Source of the DNA: Plasmodium brasilianum
Taxonomy: Eukaryota; Apicomplexa; Aconoidasida; Haemosporida; Plasmodiidae
Length of the DNA: 64,000 bases
Reading direction: 5' to 3'
NCBI RefSeq assembly: GCF_023973825.1
Contig: NC_090125.1
Span: forward strand, 1,237,501-1,301,500
Numbering within the stretch: the first letter of the stretch is position 1; every line of letters starts with the position of its first letter. The position numbers and the translations under genes are program-made. Of this stretch, positions 13,467-27,500 are shown in pieces. The notes under the pieces were generated by a model that made no database searches, was not told the DNA's origin, and saw nothing but the letters and a program-made list of their open reading frames with translations.

Positions 13467-13864
13467 ATATAATATATATAATATTATATATATATATATA
13501 TATATTATGAATGATATTCTTTAATATTTCTTAAAGTTGTATTTTCATTTAATAAAACAGTTAATCTATTCATTTCTCATTGAAAATACCTCCGTTTCTT
13601 CTATTTTCTTGCATTTCCTTTCCTTTCCATTCTTTTCTTTTCTTTTTTTTTTGTTTTAGTGTATGTCATTTGATTTCCAATTTGTATTGTTTATATGTAT
13701 TCTTTGCAGAAGAATGTAATTCGAAATATTAACGTGCTTATTTGTATGCATATACATATATATGTTATAAACATAAATGCTGCTAAAAAGATGAAGAGGG
13801 TCTTTACGTTTACGCATACACACGCTTGCAGGTATGCACATGCATATAATAAATAAATAAATAA

Positions 13865-13903
<39 letters not shown>

Positions 13904-14234
13904 TAGATGTACACGTATAATATGTGTGAATATACACCATATGTGTATATAAATGTGTACCCTATATTTTTTTAATATAAATTTTAATTTTTAGTTTATG
14001 GTTAATTTATTTATCGTAATTCTCATTTTTCTTTTTCTTTTTTCCTTCGTTCTTCTTTCTTTTTCCTGCCTTTCACCTTTTATTTTTTGAAATTTGTATC
14101 TACACATTTTTTTAGTGTGAATGTATAAATATTCATAAATTTATATATATATATATATATATGTAATATTGACCTAGAATAATAATTACATTTAATGCAA
14201 AATAAGATTATAAACATGTTTATTTTTTTTTTAT

Positions 14235-14432
14235 ATAATTTAATTTTATTTAATTTAATTTTATTTAATTTAATTTTATTTAATTTAATTTTATTTAATT
14301 TAATTTTATTTTATTTAATTTTATTTTACTTAATCTTATTTTACTTAATTTTATTTTACTTAATTTTATTTTACTTAATTTTATTTTACTTAATTTTATT
14401 TTACTTAATTTTATTTTACTTAATTTTATTAA
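14235..14432. repeat. A/T-only 15-bp tandem array
   Basis: Tandem copies of 'tttaattttatttaa', shifting to 'ttttacttaattttatt' in the second half. The Leu/Ile/Phe frame through it is an artefact. Confidence 0.9.
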
Positions 14433-15205
14433 TTTCATTTTGTTTAATCTTGTTCAATAACAAAATTTCCACTATTTTAAAAATTGTATTTTTTCTTGAG
14501 TTATTCTCATTCAGACAAATACAAAATTACCTGTACAGTTAATAATTTTTTTGTTAAGCTTTTTACCAGCATTATTAACTGTTCATAATATATTGTATTA
14601 TTTTGTATTTTTTTTTTTTTTTCTTTGTATTAAATATGCAGTGTTAAAATGTTTAACGAGTAGGCAGAACGTTAAAAAATTGAATGCTTTAAATATATGG
14701 AAAAAACTCCATATCAGCATAAATTATTATACATTCCACCTCTCATCATATTAACGATGAACAACGCATTGACCTATGGGCTTTTTTTTTTTTTTTTTTT
14801 TTTGACAAAAATAAGAATATAATATTTTATCACATACAAACCTTCTCATAGCTAACGTAAAAAAATTTAACTACTTTTGTATTAGTAAAAGGTTATGACA
14901 TTTTTAATTTCACCATAAACCTTTCTTAAAAAAAATACAGCCATAGATGTTTCTCTGCATCAAATATAACTGTTCAGACGAACATAATTTGTGAGCACTA
15001 GCACTATAAAGCAATTCTTAGCACGTTCATACTGTGCACATTCACCCATATATATATACTTGCGTTCACTTTTTTGTAAATTCTGTAAAAATGTGTCATT
15101 CAGTTTGAAAAGTTTGCGATACTTAAAATTATTTTAATTATGCACAATATATAATCATTTTAAAAAAAAAAAAAAAAAAAAAAAGGAAAACTTTTTTTAA
15201 AAAAT

Positions 15206-15958
15206 TTACACAATTGCTGAAGCAGCCGAGGATAATTTAGGCCATAACTCTGCACATTCTCTTGCCACAGGTCCAGTTATTGCTGATCCTTTCATTTCAC
15301 CTTTCGGGTTAACAATAACACCTGCATTATCTTCGAAATAAATATAATATCCTTCATGCCTTCTCCAAGCTTTTGATTGACGACAAATTATTGCGTTTAA
15401 AACTTTTTTTCTTAAATCAGGCTTTCCTTTCTTCACAGTAGCCAGTACCATATCTCCTAGTGAAGCAGCAGGTAGTCGGTTAAGACACGATCCGAATCCC
15501 TTTATTACGAAAAAGAGAAAAAAATAGATCCATATGTATATTGTGTGTACGATACGATGATGTGAAATGCAACAAACTTACATGCAGTGAATTTGAATAC
15601 AACGAATAAAATTCATTAAATGAGGAACTTGCGCGTATATACACCAGTAAGCATTCCCCTATGTACGTACATATATATATAGCAATACGCATGAACATGT
15701 TCATATAAAAAATGCTGCTAAAATTTCTCTTAATATGGCAAGAGAACTATTTTTCAAAAAAATATATAAAAGTGTTCAGTAATTTCATTAATATCGGCTT
15801 TATTTTTCGTCAACACAAAATTTGTTTTCTGTCCTATCATTGAAATCATCATGAGCCTTTATATATTTTTTATAAAAAATTTGTTCTTCACGTAAAATAC
15901 AAACGTACATGTGTATGCATGTATGTTCGTATAGAAGTAATTATGTTTGCACATAAGC

Positions 15959-16006
<48 letters not shown>

Positions 16007-16209
16007 ATATGTATATATTTAAAAGTATTTATTAATGTGTATACATTTATATGTAAATGTTTATGTGTACATATTTATAATACCTGCACAGCAATAATGT
16101 ATAAGTTTTTTCCTCCACTGTTATCGCAGCAATTGATGAGGGCACCAACTGGTAGTGATAGGGTAATCCTCATTTTGTTTTTTAAAGTTCCCGCTCTCCC
16201 TCTTTTCAT
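15206..16209 (-). CDS. RPL23: 60S ribosomal protein L23 (uL14), two exons
   Basis: The model is complement(join(15206..15499,16084..16209)), 139 residues, equal to the normal length of eukaryotic L23. Exon 1 encodes [20 protein letters not shown] and continues through [18 protein letters not shown] to the donor CAG|GTATTA. Exon 2 starts after TAATAAAG with [18 protein letters not shown] and ends in the conserved [13 protein letters not shown] block. Both joins are phase 0. uL14 sits on the subunit interface of the large ribosomal subunit and contacts LSU rRNA and uL3. It is highly conserved, which makes the join secure. The 584-bp intron is long for the gene and holds a C/D box snoRNA in the same orientation. 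The gene is divergent from the GlnRS gene. Confidence 0.97.
15763..15865 (-). ncRNA. C/D box snoRNA in the RPL23 intron
   Basis: Read on the sense strand of the host gene, a C box ATGATGA (15846-15852) is followed at once by TTTCAATGATAGGA. Next comes a degenerate D' (CAGA, 15828-15831), a C'-like TGACGA, and a D box CTGA (15776-15779). The ends TATATAAAG and CTTTTATATA can pair as a closing stem. The 14-nt element between C and D' is complementary to TCCTATCATTGAAA. This resembles the conserved LSU rRNA stretch CTTCCTATCATTG near the peptidyl-transferase region, as I recall it. Intronic placement in a ribosomal protein gene is typical for guide RNAs. The predicted role is 2'-O-methylation guide. 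The weak D' box is the main doubt. Confidence 0.75.
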
Positions 16210-16367
16210 TTTGAGTTAATTTCAAATGTATAAAAATGTTATTATTTGTATGTACGAAATGTATTACGTTTGTATATTTACATATATATATATATGTATA
16301 CGTGAAACATATTAATACTAACGGAATGAAAAAAAAAAAAATAATTAACGCTAAAGGTTCATGGGTA

Positions 16368-16415
<48 letters not shown>

Positions 16416-16992
16416 TTTAAGAACTAAATTTATTGTTGTATTTTTATTTTTCCATGAGATACATGTGCAATAATAAATTTACGATTTTAAGAAGGCTTGA
16501 CATTAATGAACATTTCAATTTTGTATACATAAAATGTCGTGTTATGCAAAATAAAATTTTTTATTTTTTTTTTACTTCGATATTGCGGTTATATGTATAT
16601 AGATAAACATGCATAATATATATATCTATATTACATCTGCATGAGCATAAAATCGACACTAGATCTGATAATACGGCTGAAAATAAAATTAAAATCAAAT
16701 TGAAATTGATTCTTAAAAATAATGTGCAGTTTTGCTTTTTTGTTATTCGTATATATGAATATATATATATGTTGATATATATATAAATATATGTATGTAT
16801 TTATTATAAATGTATTAAGCATGTATTTATTATAAATGTATTATGTATGTATTTATTATAAATGTATTATGTATGTATTTATTATAAATGTATGTATTTA
16901 TTATATAAATATATATGTATATATAAGTATATTAAAAAAGTAAAAAAAATAAAATAAAACACTAAATTTTTGTATTTACTCAACACAAATAT

Positions 16993-17032
<40 letters not shown>

Positions 17033-17352
17033 TTTATGCTTGACAAATTGGGCATATTACAATGGTACTTAAAATGCGCTACACGAACAGTGACAAAAGG
17101 GACAAACTCTCCCCTTGAAAAGTTACCTGTACTTTTTGTGTTTACTTTCTCTTTCCTTGCACGTTCATATATTTCTTCTCGCTTTAACTCATTTCATCTT
17201 GCACCATCTCATTTCACCGTGTGTTGTATAACCTTTTTCAGTTATATTCAAACAACAGTTACTTACAAAAAAGCATAAAAATGTTTACCTTAATATTACA
17301 TGTTAAAAGGTAAAAAAGGGTTCATTTACACGACCATGGGTCTCACATATAA

Positions 17353-17399
<47 letters not shown>

Positions 17400-18741
17400 C
17401 TTATAAAAAATATGAATCCAAAGATATATAGCAATTTTTTTGTTATAATATAATTCCCTATAATAATGGAAGAAATCAAATTTGACCTCTTTTAGGAAAA
17501 AAAAAAAAAAAAAAAATCCATTACATTTAATTTTAAACAATTTTTGAAGCAGCATATGAAGCGTGCTTTTACCGATATGTGAATATATTCGTAAGTATTT
17601 ATGTATATATATATATTAACCCGTGTATGTATACGTTAATCTGTGTATGTATACGTTAATCGGTGTATGTATATGTTTACCCATGTAAGTATATGTTTAC
17701 CCATGTAAGTATATGTTTACCCATGTATTTTTATATTTACGAACGTTTGTATGTACTATTCTGATAAAGCAAGCACTTGAAAACATTTTAAGAAATTATT
17801 CCTGAAAATTAGAAAGGGGGAATTTTTTTTTTTTTTTTTTTTTTTACAAACATATCATAATGTAAGAATAACCACGCTTACATTGGTACATACGAATGTA
17901 GTATGTCTTTAAATTTATCTGTTCTATTCTTTGTTTAAATACAGTAAATTTTTTAAAAAAAGATTATTTACGAAATATCATACAGGTTAATATTTACATA
18001 TACAGATAAAAAACGTGTCAGCAAAAGTTTTTATTTGCTTGTTTATAAATTTCCCTTCCTCAAAATTTCGTTTTAATATCCAAATTTTCCCCCAAAAAAA
18101 AAGAAAAAAAAAAAAGAATTATTTTGTGTAAATCGTTTTTCGATATTCACTTTAGTAAAGTTAAAAAAGGAGAAAAATATATTACACGAGTGTGGGGACA
18201 AACATATATATACGTGCATACTTACATATATGTATATATATGGTAGGGTATATGGGCATAATATATCCGTATGATTTATACTTAAGTATTACCTTTTATG
18301 GGCTTCTATTTATCTGTGTACAATTTATATGTTCATGTACATGTATACATGTGTATGCTAATATTAATATTTTTCCGCGCTTATGAAATGAGAAAAAAAT
18401 TTTGTGTTATTGAACAGTTACTCAACTGTAATTAAGATTATCTAGTGAAAGTGTATTTGTTCCACAGAGTTGTGTAAATCATTTTTGACGATAAAAATAG
18501 AAAGCGAGCTAAGTAGATAGAAATACACAAGGGGTAGAAAAAATTTGCCATTTGCTTTTAGCGCGCATAAGCGGAAACGCCCTCCTGTAGCAATGCCCAT
18601 ACACACACGTATATGTATACGTATGCATATAGCAATATACAAAAAGATATACACACCTATACACTCTTGAACACTCCCATTGCGCATATTTATTGGCGTA
18701 CTTTGCTCACTTCCCTCATTTCCCATGCATGTTGGAATAAA
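16210..18741. other. divergent promoter region between RPL23 and GlnRS
   Basis: No gene is supported in these 2.5 kb. There are (TA)n runs at about 16371-16404, 16997-17028 and 17361-17393. About 16790-16900 carries four copies of a unit with 'tatttattataaatgtatta'. About 17610-17735 carries six copies of a 20-bp unit ('gtatgtatacgttaatc' changing to 'gtaagtatatgtttaccc'). T and A runs are frequent. Both flanking genes start at its edges, so it should contain two promoters; no specific site can be called by eye. Confidence 0.55.
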
Positions 18742-21510
18742 ATGGAAAGCATCGAGAAGATATACATTAAGAACAAATTGGAATTGAGTGAAACATTTTT
18801 CTATTTCTACAATTGGCTAAAAGTTAATTATAACACATCGTTAATAATAAGTGAGAACAGCAGTTTAAGGAGTTCTATAGTGTTGGAGCTAGAGAGTGGT
18901 AAGCGACTGCTGTTAAATGAGTTAAATTGCTGTGAAGCAATATTTCGATTATGCTGCTCCCTGGATGAGGAGATTGAGGATGATAAAGCTAATGGGTGTG
19001 AAAACGCAAATGAAAGTGAATATGCGAATGGAAGTGGAAACATTAATAAGCAAGATAAGAATAGGCAAAAAGGAAAAATGAACATTTGTAGTTACTCTTT
19101 GCAGTTGGAAGAGTTAAAATATTTTTTAAAAGATTACCTATTAGATAATAAAAAAAAAAAGAAAGTGAATGAAGACTTTTATAATAAGATAGAAAACACA
19201 ATGATTGAAAAAAATTATATTTTTTGCATGGGTGGAAAACAGAGATATGTCGATTTTTTACTTTTTTGTATTTTTAAAAAGAATAAAATAGAGAAAGTGG
19301 AAAAAAAATATGTACATGTTAATAAATGGTTTTGTAATAACAATTTTTCTGTGAAGGAAGAGGATATGAATTCATTTACAAACACCAATTTTATTCAACA
19401 AATAATTGAAGAAGATTTAAAAAAAAAGAAGCATACGTATATAATAACAAGATTTCCTCCTGAACCAAATGGCTACCTACATTTAGGTCATGCAAAAAGT
19501 ATATGCTTAAATTTTGGTTTATCCGAAAAGTATGGAGGAAGAACACATCTACGATTTGATGATACTAATCCAATAACAGAAGAAATAAGATATATAGAAT
19601 CTATAAAGGAAGATGTGAAATGGATTGGTTATGATTGGAAGGAACATTTATATTTTGCTTCTGACTATTTTGATCAGTTATATGAATGGGCTGTTCAGTT
19701 AATAAAACAAGGGGATGCATATGTAGATGATCAATCCATTGAAGAAATAAGAAAAAATAGAGGAAATTTAAAAGTGTCTGGAATTGATTCCCCATATAGA
19801 AATAGATCGGTTGAAGAAAATATAAACCTTTTCGAAAAAATGAAAAAAGGTATCTATAAAGAAGGGGAAAAAGTATTAAGAGCAAAAATTGATATGTCCT
19901 CAGGTAATATTAACTTAAGAGATCCAATACTTTATAGAATTATGCATAAAGTACATCCAAAAACTAAGGATAAATGGGTTATATATCCTATGTATGATTT
20001 TGCTCATGGGCAGTCTGATTCGTTAGAAAAAATTACCCATTCTATATGTACCTTAGAATTTGAAACACATAGACCTTTGTATGAATGGTTTCAACAAAAA
20101 CTAAATATTTTTAAAACAAGACAAATCGAATTTGCTCGATTAAATGTAACCTATATGGTAATGAGTAAAAGAAAATTATTAACTTTAGTAAATGAAAAAT
20201 GGGTTAATGGATGGGATGATCCTCGTATGCCAACTATATCAGGTATGAGGAGAAGAGGTTATAGTCCAGAAGCTATTAAAGATTTCTGTAGTAAGGTAGG
20301 AGTAGCGAAAAGAGAAAATATGATACCTTTTGAATTATTAGAATTTTGTGTAAGAGAGGATATGAATAAAAAAGCTATACGTTTATTTGCTATTTTAAAA
20401 CCTTTAAAAGTTTTCATTACAAATTTTGATGAACATCTTGACAAAACAAGTGACTTGTACGAATTGACTGCATTGAATCATCCCAAAAATGAAAGTATGG
20501 GTAGAAGAAAATTAAAATTTGAAAAAGAAATTTTTATTGATCAAGATGATTTTCAAGAAATTCCTTCAGAAGGCTTTTACAGATTAGCCCCTAACAGGAC
20601 CGTTAGATTGAGGTATGCCTTTTGCATTACTTGTAACCAGGTAATTAAAGATCCGCATACTAACCAAGTTGTGGAACTGCACTGCACGTATGATCCACAC
20701 AGTAAGAGCAGTAACAACAATATCAGTAACGTAAGTGGTGGTAACAATGGCTGTCACATGAACAGTTCAGAAAATTCGAAAAAAGTGAAATCCACCATCC
20801 ACTGGATATCAAAAAGCAATTCACACCCATCGGAATTTAGGATGTACGACAAATTATTTACAAAACCTAATCCCGAGTCAACCGATGAAAATTATGATAT
20901 TGAAAAGTGTATGAATAACTTTAGTGTTGATTTGAATGGTCCACTTGAGTCTGGCACGCAGTTAGGGACTCACAAAATGAATGATAAGAAATGTAGAGTT
21001 AATTGCGTTAATAGCAATAACTGCGTTAATAGCAATAACGGCGTTAATAGCAATAATAACATTAACATCATCAATTACAGTAGTGGTTTTCCCCCCTATG
21101 AAGATTACGAGTTTGATAATGTGGATACCAGTAATTTCACTAACTCGAATGAGAAAGAAGAAATTAACTACACTACTGATATTGGATGGAGGAAATATAT
21201 CAATAAACATTCTGTAATTGTACATAAGGGACTGGTTGAAAAATATTCCAATAATTGTCAAATTGAACAACCTATACAATTTGAAAGGATTGGATTTTTT
21301 ACAAAAGACATTGATTCGACGAAGGAGTGCCCAGTTTTTAACTTAACAGTTGCCTTAGTTGATAACACTGATTTAAAAAAAAAAAAAGAAGACATTTTAA
21401 GAAAGGAAATGGATAAACTTAAGAGGGAACAGATTGCTAAAGAGCGGAAGATGAAAAGGGAGGAAAAAAAAATTAGGGAACAGAAAAAAAAATTAGAGCA
21501 GAAGGAGTAA
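18742..21510 (+). CDS. glutamine--tRNA ligase, cytosolic type
   Basis: A single exon of 922 residues. The ATG at 18742 was chosen because the upstream in-frame extension reads through low-complexity DNA. The class I aminoacyl-tRNA synthetase signature PPEPNGYLHLGHAKS (about residues 239-253) carries the HIGH motif. RFDDTNP and the GlnRS-type WIGYDWKEHLYFASDYFD block follow. The KMSKS-equivalent is VMSKRKLL (MSKRK at about 474-478). The eukaryotic N-terminal region is about 235 residues. The anticodon-binding beta-barrel part is interrupted at about residues 650-830 by Ser/Asn-rich insertions containing repeated 'VNSNN' units. The C-terminus is a Lys/Glu-rich helix. It charges tRNA-Gln in the cytosol; the apicoplast is thought to use the G. 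Confidence 0.
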   Translation: MESIEKIYIKNKLELSETFFYFYNWLKVNYNTSLIISENSSLRSSIVLELESGKRLLLNELNCCEAIFRLCCSLDEEIEDDKANGCENANESEYANGSGNINKQDKNRQKGKMNICSYSLQLEELKYFLKDYLLDNKKKKKVNEDFYNKIENTMIEKNYIFCMGGKQRYVDFLLFCIFKKNKIEKVEKKYVHVNKWFCNNNFSVKEEDMNSFTNTNFIQQIIEEDLKKKKHTYIITRFPPEPNGYLHLGHAKSICLNFGLSEKYGGRTHLRFDDTNPITEEIRYIESIKEDVKWIGYDWKEHLYFASDYFDQLYEWAVQLIKQGDAYVDDQSIEEIRKNRGNLKVSGIDSPYRNRSVEENINLFEKMKKGIYKEGEKVLRAKIDMSSGNINLRDPILYRIMHKVHPKTKDKWVIYPMYDFAHGQSDSLEKITHSICTLEFETHRPLYEWFQQKLNIFKTRQIEFARLNVTYMVMSKRKLLTLVNEKWVNGWDDPRMPTISGMRRRGYSPEAIKDFCSKVGVAKRENMIPFELLEFCVREDMNKKAIRLFAILKPLKVFITNFDEHLDKTSDLYELTALNHPKNESMGRRKLKFEKEIFIDQDDFQEIPSEGFYRLAPNRTVRLRYAFCITCNQVIKDPHTNQVVELHCTYDPHSKSSNNNISNVSGGNNGCHMNSSENSKKVKSTIHWISKSNSHPSEFRMYDKLFTKPNPESTDENYDIEKCMNNFSVDLNGPLESGTQLGTHKMNDKKCRVNCVNSNNCVNSNNGVNSNNNINIINYSSGFPPYEDYEFDNVDTSNFTNSNEKEEINYTTDIGWRKYINKHSVIVHKGLVEKYSNNCQIEQPIQFERIGFFTKDIDSTKECPVFNLTVALVDNTDLKKKKEDILRKEMDKLKREQIAKERKMKREEKKIREQKKKLEQKE
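18742..21510 (+). other. note on GlnRS compartment
   Basis: From established knowledge, Plasmodium apicoplast Gln-tRNA is made indirectly by an amidotransferase, so a single nuclear GlnRS of this eukaryotic type is expected to serve the cytosol. No bipartite apicoplast leader is visible at the N-terminus, which is not hydrophobic. Confidence 0.6.
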
Positions 21511-24500
21511 CAAATGGCACGTAGTTTGTACAGCATGAAGCATTTAGCGGTTCATTGGGGCATATACATACATATGTGCCTACTTGCATATGCACGTGCG
21601 CATGTTTGTAGTGTTACTTTATTTGTGAGAATGAGCTGATAAATGTATTTAAAATAAGTCTTTTTTTTTTTTTTTGCATTAGTATACCACATACATTATA
21701 TTTTCAACAATATTGCAATTATTTTGGAACTGTTATTCAGTTGTTATACGTTCGTGTGTATTCAAACATTATTCTCTTTTCCAATTTTTGGAGCAGAACT
21801 TCAGCGTTTTGCACATAGTGGAACATTTAAAAAAAAAATTTTTTTTTTTTGTGAAAAGAGTTTGAAAATAAGCTCAATTCGTGTAATTTAACTGAACAGT
21901 AGAGGGGAGAGAGGTGGAAAAATGTGCGCAGAACATGTACATGCACACAAGCATATACTCTTACGCATATTCACATGTACATATATGTGTGTACAAGTAT
22001 ATACAAAATATTATGCATTGTAGGCATTTTGTAAAAATAAAGCGCGAGAAAAAAAAAACTCGCAAAAGTTTAAGAAATATCATTAAATATTATACTTTTT
22101 CAATTTTATTTATGTGCATTATGGTAATAAAGGAATTTTTTCTTCAGTTATAAGTGCCTTTTCGCTTACGCACATGTCCATATGACCACATAACCACATG
22201 GTCATATGGTCATAATATCACAAGCTCTTGCGGACATGTGTACATATGATCTCATATATTGAGAACACATACATAAAATAAGCACATATATAATCTTCAT
22301 ATAATTATATATAATGCCTATTATTCCAAGGTTTATATTATTATTTAACCTTATATTCTGACATATAAAAATAAAGAGGAATAAAATTCTCCTTATACTT
22401 GATGATTTTTAAAAGCCTCTTATATGAAGTGTTCATTTATGTAATATAAAAAAGTTCAAGTGAGGAGCATTTAATTTTAATATGCTAAATAGCTTTTTTT
22501 CTTTCTTTTATTTCTTTCCTTCTTTGTTGCATTCTTTGTGATAAGCAGAAAAAATAGATATTAAACGTAAAATATATTTATGCATATTTTTTTTCCGTTT
22601 AGAATTTTTTATATTTTATTATTTTTTTTCCTCTTCTTTTGTTATTACAATTGAGAAAAATAATACAATAAGAGAATTCTATTATTGTTAATATTTTTCT
22701 TTTTCTATTCATATTATAAGTGTTCTCACTTTTATTCGAAGTTTTGTATTCTCTTTATTTTATTTTGACTCTTTTATTCTCTTCATTTTATTCTGATTCT
22801 TTTATTCTCTTTATTTTATTGTGACGTTTTTATTCTCTTCTTTTTATTTTGACAATTTTATACTTTTCTTTTTATTTTGACTATTTTATTCTTTTCTTTT
22901 TATTTTGACGTTTTTATTCTCTTCATTTTATTCTGATTCTTTTATTCTCTTTATTTTATTTTGACTTTTTTATTCTTTTCTTTTTATTTTGACTATTTTA
23001 TTCTTTTCTTTTTATTTTGACGTTTTTATTCTCTTCATTTTATTTTGACCTTTTTATTAGCTTCTTTTTATTCTTGTATTTCTATATTTTTATTTCCTTT
23101 TTTTTTTTTTAATGTAAGTACGTATATTCGTACATGTGAACATTATTAATTTTAAGTTAAATTTAAACTTCAATTTAAATTTTTATTTTTGTTTCCTTTT
23201 AAATGAAATATTCACGTGCGTTTCCATTTTATTGAAATTTTTCTTTTCTATTCCTTTTCATTTTTTTCATATCTGAACCGCATTAGATATACCCATATGT
23301 ATATGTATGTTTCATTATGGGTATATGTAATATACAAGCTTTTTTCAAAAAATGAGTCTAAAGAACAAGTTTTTGTTAATTTATAATGTTGTTTGTTGTG
23401 CACTATGGATAATCATTTTCTTTGTTACGTTACAGTATGTTTTTAATAAAGAAAAATATAGTATAAAGACATTTTGGCCCACATATAAAAATTTAATAAC
23501 AATAACACAGTCACTAGCAATTTTTGAAATTTTATTTACAATAACTGGTATAGTTGAACTTATTATGCAGCTTATAACATATATATCCTTAAATTTATCA
23601 CTGTTGCTTTTCGTGTGTCCATATACACATAGATGTTTGTGCATATATTTACGTACTTACATGTGCATATTTATATGCGAATTTTTCCCTTTTCAGGCCT
23701 CATAAAATCAGTTGTAAGCTTAGTAACTACTCAAGTATGTAGTCGTCTGTTTGTCGTTTATTTAATTTTTAATTATTTGCCAGGCAATAATAAATGGAAA
23801 TTCCCATGCTTAATTGCATGGGCCATTATAGACGCAATTCGTTATTTATTTTATTCCCTTAACTTACTAAACGTGCATCCTCATATTTTAATATCACTGC
23901 GAAATAAACGTATGTTTAAAATAAGGAAAAGATACATGTGGATAAAGGGGGAAAGCATCGCTAAAATAAATTGCAGTGATGTACCCATAAAGCATACATA
24001 TACATACATTTACACACATATACATACATAAAAAAGGAAATGTGCAGCTCGTGTATTCCTATATTTTGTTATGCTTAGTTTTGCTTTGTAATAACTTATT
24101 TGTCTATATTTTTTTTTATTTATCAGTACCCCTAATATTGTACCCCATAGGAATAACTTCAGAAATTGTCTGCACCATATCGAGTCTAAAAAACATTCAT
24201 TCAACTCCTTATTTAAGATCTTTCCCATATTCTATGCCGAATAATTTAAATTTTCAAATTGATATATATTATTTTTGTATTTTTGTTTTAATCCTTTACA
24301 TTCCTGGAAGTGTTCTGCTTTACATAGCAGCTATGAAGTAATTTTTTTTTTTTTTAGCTAGCCATTTTTTGTTGTAGTTATGTTAAATTTTTTTTTTTTT
24401 TTAATTAGCCATTTTTTATAATTTTAATTATTACCATGTTTTTTATTTTTTTCATATGCACTTTCACGTATATATTACTGTATTCACAAACGTGCATACC

Positions 24501-27500
24501 TATATATTAATGTATGTGTATACATCTAGATGGTCTCAATGAAAAATATGTTATTCACACCAGTTTCAGTGTTGCTTATCATTGTTTATGTACGTACAAG
24601 TACATATGCTCATACATGCTTATATACAAACATTAACATATACATTTATGCATATATACATGTGTACACTTCTTTTTTCAGGAAAAGCAAAAAACATATA
24701 AAAAGTACGGAAAAAAAGTTGGACTGAAGGAATGAAAAAGAACGTCATAAAAATATAGGCAATTGCATATGTATACACACACGCACATGCACATGCACAT
24801 GCACATATATATATATATATATATATATAATTGAATTATTTTAAAAAAAAAAAAAAAAAAAATATTATTAACAATAGCCAATGTTCAAAGACAGTTAATT
24901 ATTAGAAATATTTATTGTTGAAGTGGCCATATATTGAAAAGATTCAACAACTAAAAACCTATCCCAAAGGTAAACTTTTTATTTAACGTATAATTATTAA
25001 TTAGAAAATGAGCTATATAACAGTGTGGAAATGAAGAAATAAAAAAAAAGAAAAAAAAAGTAAACCATGATCATAAAGAATTACCTTTCGGCATAACACG
25101 AAACAGTTATGTGGGGAACGTGTTTAAATTATTCCCTATTTTAATATCCTTTTGTTTTTATTGTAGTGTAATATACTTCATTCCATTTCGCTTCATTTTA
25201 TTGCATTATACTTCATTCCATTTCGCTTCATTTTATTGCATTATACTTCATTCCATTTCGCTCATTTTCATTGCATTATACATCCTTTTATTTTACCTCA
25301 TTCTATTTTTTAATTTTTTTTTTTTTCATTTTTGGGAAATGTTTAAAAATGAAACGACAAGTAAATTAATTAAAATTCTTTTCTTATCAGAATAACTGAA
25401 CAAACAATAAATACCGCTCGATTTATTGGAGCTTCTAAAATAATTCGTACATATTTTGCTTGTTAAGGGAAATTATACGATGTGCATATGTCGATGTGTA
25501 GATATATAGCACACAAATGTACAGCGTAAAATTGAAGGTATATTTTGTGGTTTCGAATATTCGTGTAAGGATAAATATACCCATTTATACATGAACAAAT
25601 ATGTGTATTAACATACATGGGTATTTGCCTTTTTTTTTTTTTTTTTTTTTTATTATTTATTTCTTTGGGGTCATTGGGTCGAAACTGCACCACATTTTTA
25701 TGGTACTCCTTCGTCAACAATTTTTTTTTCCCCCTTTAGAACATTTTGAACATCTCTATTTTCTAACCAGAGAAATAAATCATTGTTTTCGCTATCTTCA
25801 CTTGAATATTCTTTTCCCCCACCGTTTATGTTATCCGTCAAGTCATCCTTCAAATATTCCATCAAATCATCCTTTACTCCATTTACTCTTATTTTTCCTT
25901 TATGTATATCGTCCAAGGTAGAGTAGAACCATTCAAATTTACTGGCGTTATTTACACTGTCCTTTTTTATTCTATTATCTTTAGCAATTTTTTTACTAAA
26001 TCTCTTTTTATTTTGATATGTATTATTAATATTGTGACAGTTAGCTGTTTCTGTATGATTTTTTATACTAATATTAGTTTCTGCATTACCTTTACATGTG
26101 TTCTTCCCCTCTGAATGTTTCTCTACAACGTTTTCATAGTTTTTTATGTTCGTATTTATGTAGCTACAGTTGTTCATTGCTATTTCACTGTCCCTTTCAT
26201 TACTACTTATTGTATCACAATGTTCACTAGTAGTCTTAATTTTGGCGTGGTAAGCGCTGCTTTCTTTTAACTTATTTAGAGGAGCATTACATGCACTTAC
26301 TTCTTTATTTTGTGTGCTTATGACTTTGTCTATTTCGTTTTTTTCTTCCTTCATTTGTTCGATGATATGCCCTTGTTGTAATGATTCGAAATCCTTAGGA
26401 ATTATGCAGCTTTCATTTTTTGCGTCTTTTTCGTTCATTTGGTCTTTTTCAACCATTTCAACCATTTCGCCCTCTTTTCCCTTTTTCCCCATTTTGTTTT
26501 GTTCTAATTGAAAAAAATGTGCACACGCATGTGAACACTTTGGCATCCCTTCTTCTGATGGCATTTTCCCATCGTATATTTTTAGTATGTCAAGTATCCT
26601 TGTAATCATATATCTCCTCCTTTCAGAATCTTCTAATTGTTCTACTGAATTAGAAATGTGCCCTTCGTCTTCATCATTACAAAGACTCTTTTTCATTTCA
26701 CTGATTAAGCTGTGTAACAATTCTTTCTCTTCTGTTTTCATGTTTTCAATTTTTGCACTTAGTTGGTTTATTTGTCCGGTCCCGGTAAGTTCGTTGTGTC
26801 GGCTTACCTCACGCATATCACTAACGCGGCTAATACTGCTAATACCTTTTTGTTTCTCTTTCCCCTCATCAGTAGTAATAAGGGCTCCATCTTCCACGTA
26901 TTTGTCATGTGTTGTTTGCACACCAAGCTCACACTCACAATTATTATATCCATTATTTATCATTAATTCATTTTCATATTTGATATATTCACAAATAAAC
27001 TCTTTTTTGTAGTTGTCTATTTTTTCTAAAGTAGTGTCTTTGCTTTTAAAAAAATTGGCACAGTTCTTTTCTCTAATGGTGTTATTGAACTTTTGATTAT
27101 TTTTATAAAATAAATTATTATTTCGTTTTTGTAATTTTTCATCTTGGATTTTTTGGAAATATTCCTTTAGTTGTTTAACCGTACCTTGTCTTTCTTTCTT
27201 GAATTTTATGTAGCAGTATTTATCACTACTTTTTTCATTTTCCGCAGTGGGTATTGTACTGCTTTTACTGCTGCTAATAGTGTTTTCATTACTTACTATC
27301 GTACTGATAGTAGCTTTATTAGAAATAGAAATATCTTTATATTTTCCACCTGGGTCACTCTCGTTTTTACTGGTGCACTCACTCATTGATTGCAGAGTTT
27401 CATTCTTTACCTTGGTTTTGTATTCTTCACAATAATTTTTACATTTATAAAATTTGTCAAACGATCTGTAGACAAATTTGTTGTGTTCATTGGTATTTTC